Part shown: in pieces, positions 22,192 through 22,352 of the stretch
Layout of the letters: each line of letters begins with the position of its first letter
How positions within the stretch are numbered: position 1 is the first letter of the stretch
Assembly (NCBI GenBank): GCA_013365325.1
Contig: JABVXV010000600.1
Coordinates: 1 to 22,352 of the forward strand
Direction: 5' to 3'
Source: Dipetalonema caudispina
Taxonomy: Eukaryota > Nematoda > Chromadorea > Rhabditida > Onchocercidae
Length of the DNA stretch: 22,352 bases
The notes under the pieces: generated by a model
Told to the model about the DNA's origin: nothing
Seen by the model: the letters and a program-made list of their open reading frames with translations, nothing else
Databases searched by the model: none
Made by a program: the position numbers and the translations under genes

Positions 22192-22352
22192 GCTATTATC
22201 ATTATTATTATTATTATTGTTATTCTTGTCTCAAATGAAGTTCTTTGAAAATTTCGAAGGGTTTTCGACAGATTTTAAATTATGGAAATCTAAGTTATAC
22301 CAAAATATGAGTCAGTAAAAGGCTGACTTGATAGTTAAATAGATATTTCATA
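21657..22352 (-). repeat. Right arm of the long inverted duplication, cut by the window end
   Basis: This is the reverse complement of 12574-13155. It starts near taaataacttatattctttg and still matches at the last base of the window, where position 22352 pairs with 12574. The arm is about 110 bases longer than its partner, almost wholly because of the microsatellite at 22038-22229. The A tract at about 21789-21812 is also a few bases longer. Confidence 0.93.
22038..22229. repeat. Long ATT microsatellite inside the right arm
   Basis: About 190 bases of ATT units with a nearly pure core and gct, gtt and acc interruptions near the edges. The same interruptions occur in the left arm, showing common descent. 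Frames through it read poly-Ile or poly-Leu and are shadows. Confidence 0.95.

Noticed and set aside
22020..22318. Poly-Ile and poly-Leu frames on both strands
   Set aside because: Shadows of the ATT microsatellite. Only the 27-codon tail after 22235 has non-repeat content, and it is discussed separately.

Overview
The window is roughly four-fifths A+T, with many A and T homopolymers, several long AAT/ATT microsatellites and no long open reading frames except low-complexity shadows. It is eukaryotic nuclear DNA. Short exons with GT-AG introns, acceptors such as ttttcag, tttgcag and tttttag, and a strong acceptor a few to about 50 bases before each start codon (the expected look of spliced-leader addition) suggest a nematode. 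A spirurid/filarial-type genome is my best guess, but the species is not settled by the sequence.

I assembled three multi-exon genes by hand; each joins cleanly in phase. Left to right: (1) minus strand, 4222 to 1790: a three-exon gene for a 118-residue secreted precursor with a signal peptide, a Lys-Arg site, a Lys-Lys-Lys site and a peptide motif N-x-Y-x-W...I present three times. I know of no named family that fits, and this is the best candidate for an undescribed system, a neuropeptide-like precursor. (2) Minus strand, 8386 to 6844: a three-exon gene for a second small secreted protein of 120 residues, also unrecognised. (3) Plus strand, 14200 to 18074: an eight-exon gene for a 244-residue coiled-coil protein with a lysine-rich N-terminal part, a serine-rich linker and a C-terminal coiled coil. 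The coiled coil resembles, from memory, the BLOC-1 subunit 4 (cappuccino) type.

Between and around the genes are microsatellites at about 1-139, 5174-5520, 12701-12777, 13884-14045, 21545-21604 and 22038-22229, a 26-base tandem repeat at 1190-1267, a near-perfect 43-bp-stem hairpin at 10311-10402, and a large inverted duplication. In the last, 12574-13155 reappears reverse-complemented at about 21657-22352, reaching the window edge and flanking the coiled-coil gene. The arms are nearly identical except for a microsatellite that is about 110 bases longer in the right arm.

The two secreted-protein genes share strand, size class and three-exon layout but not sequence or intron phase, so I do not call them paralogues or an operon. 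The coiled-coil gene, if the resemblance holds, would be an intracellular endolysosomal-trafficking factor unrelated to them. The remaining stretches showed no gene I can defend. In DNA this AT-rich, open frames of 30 to 70 codons are expected by chance, so I list such frames as rejected or low-interest.
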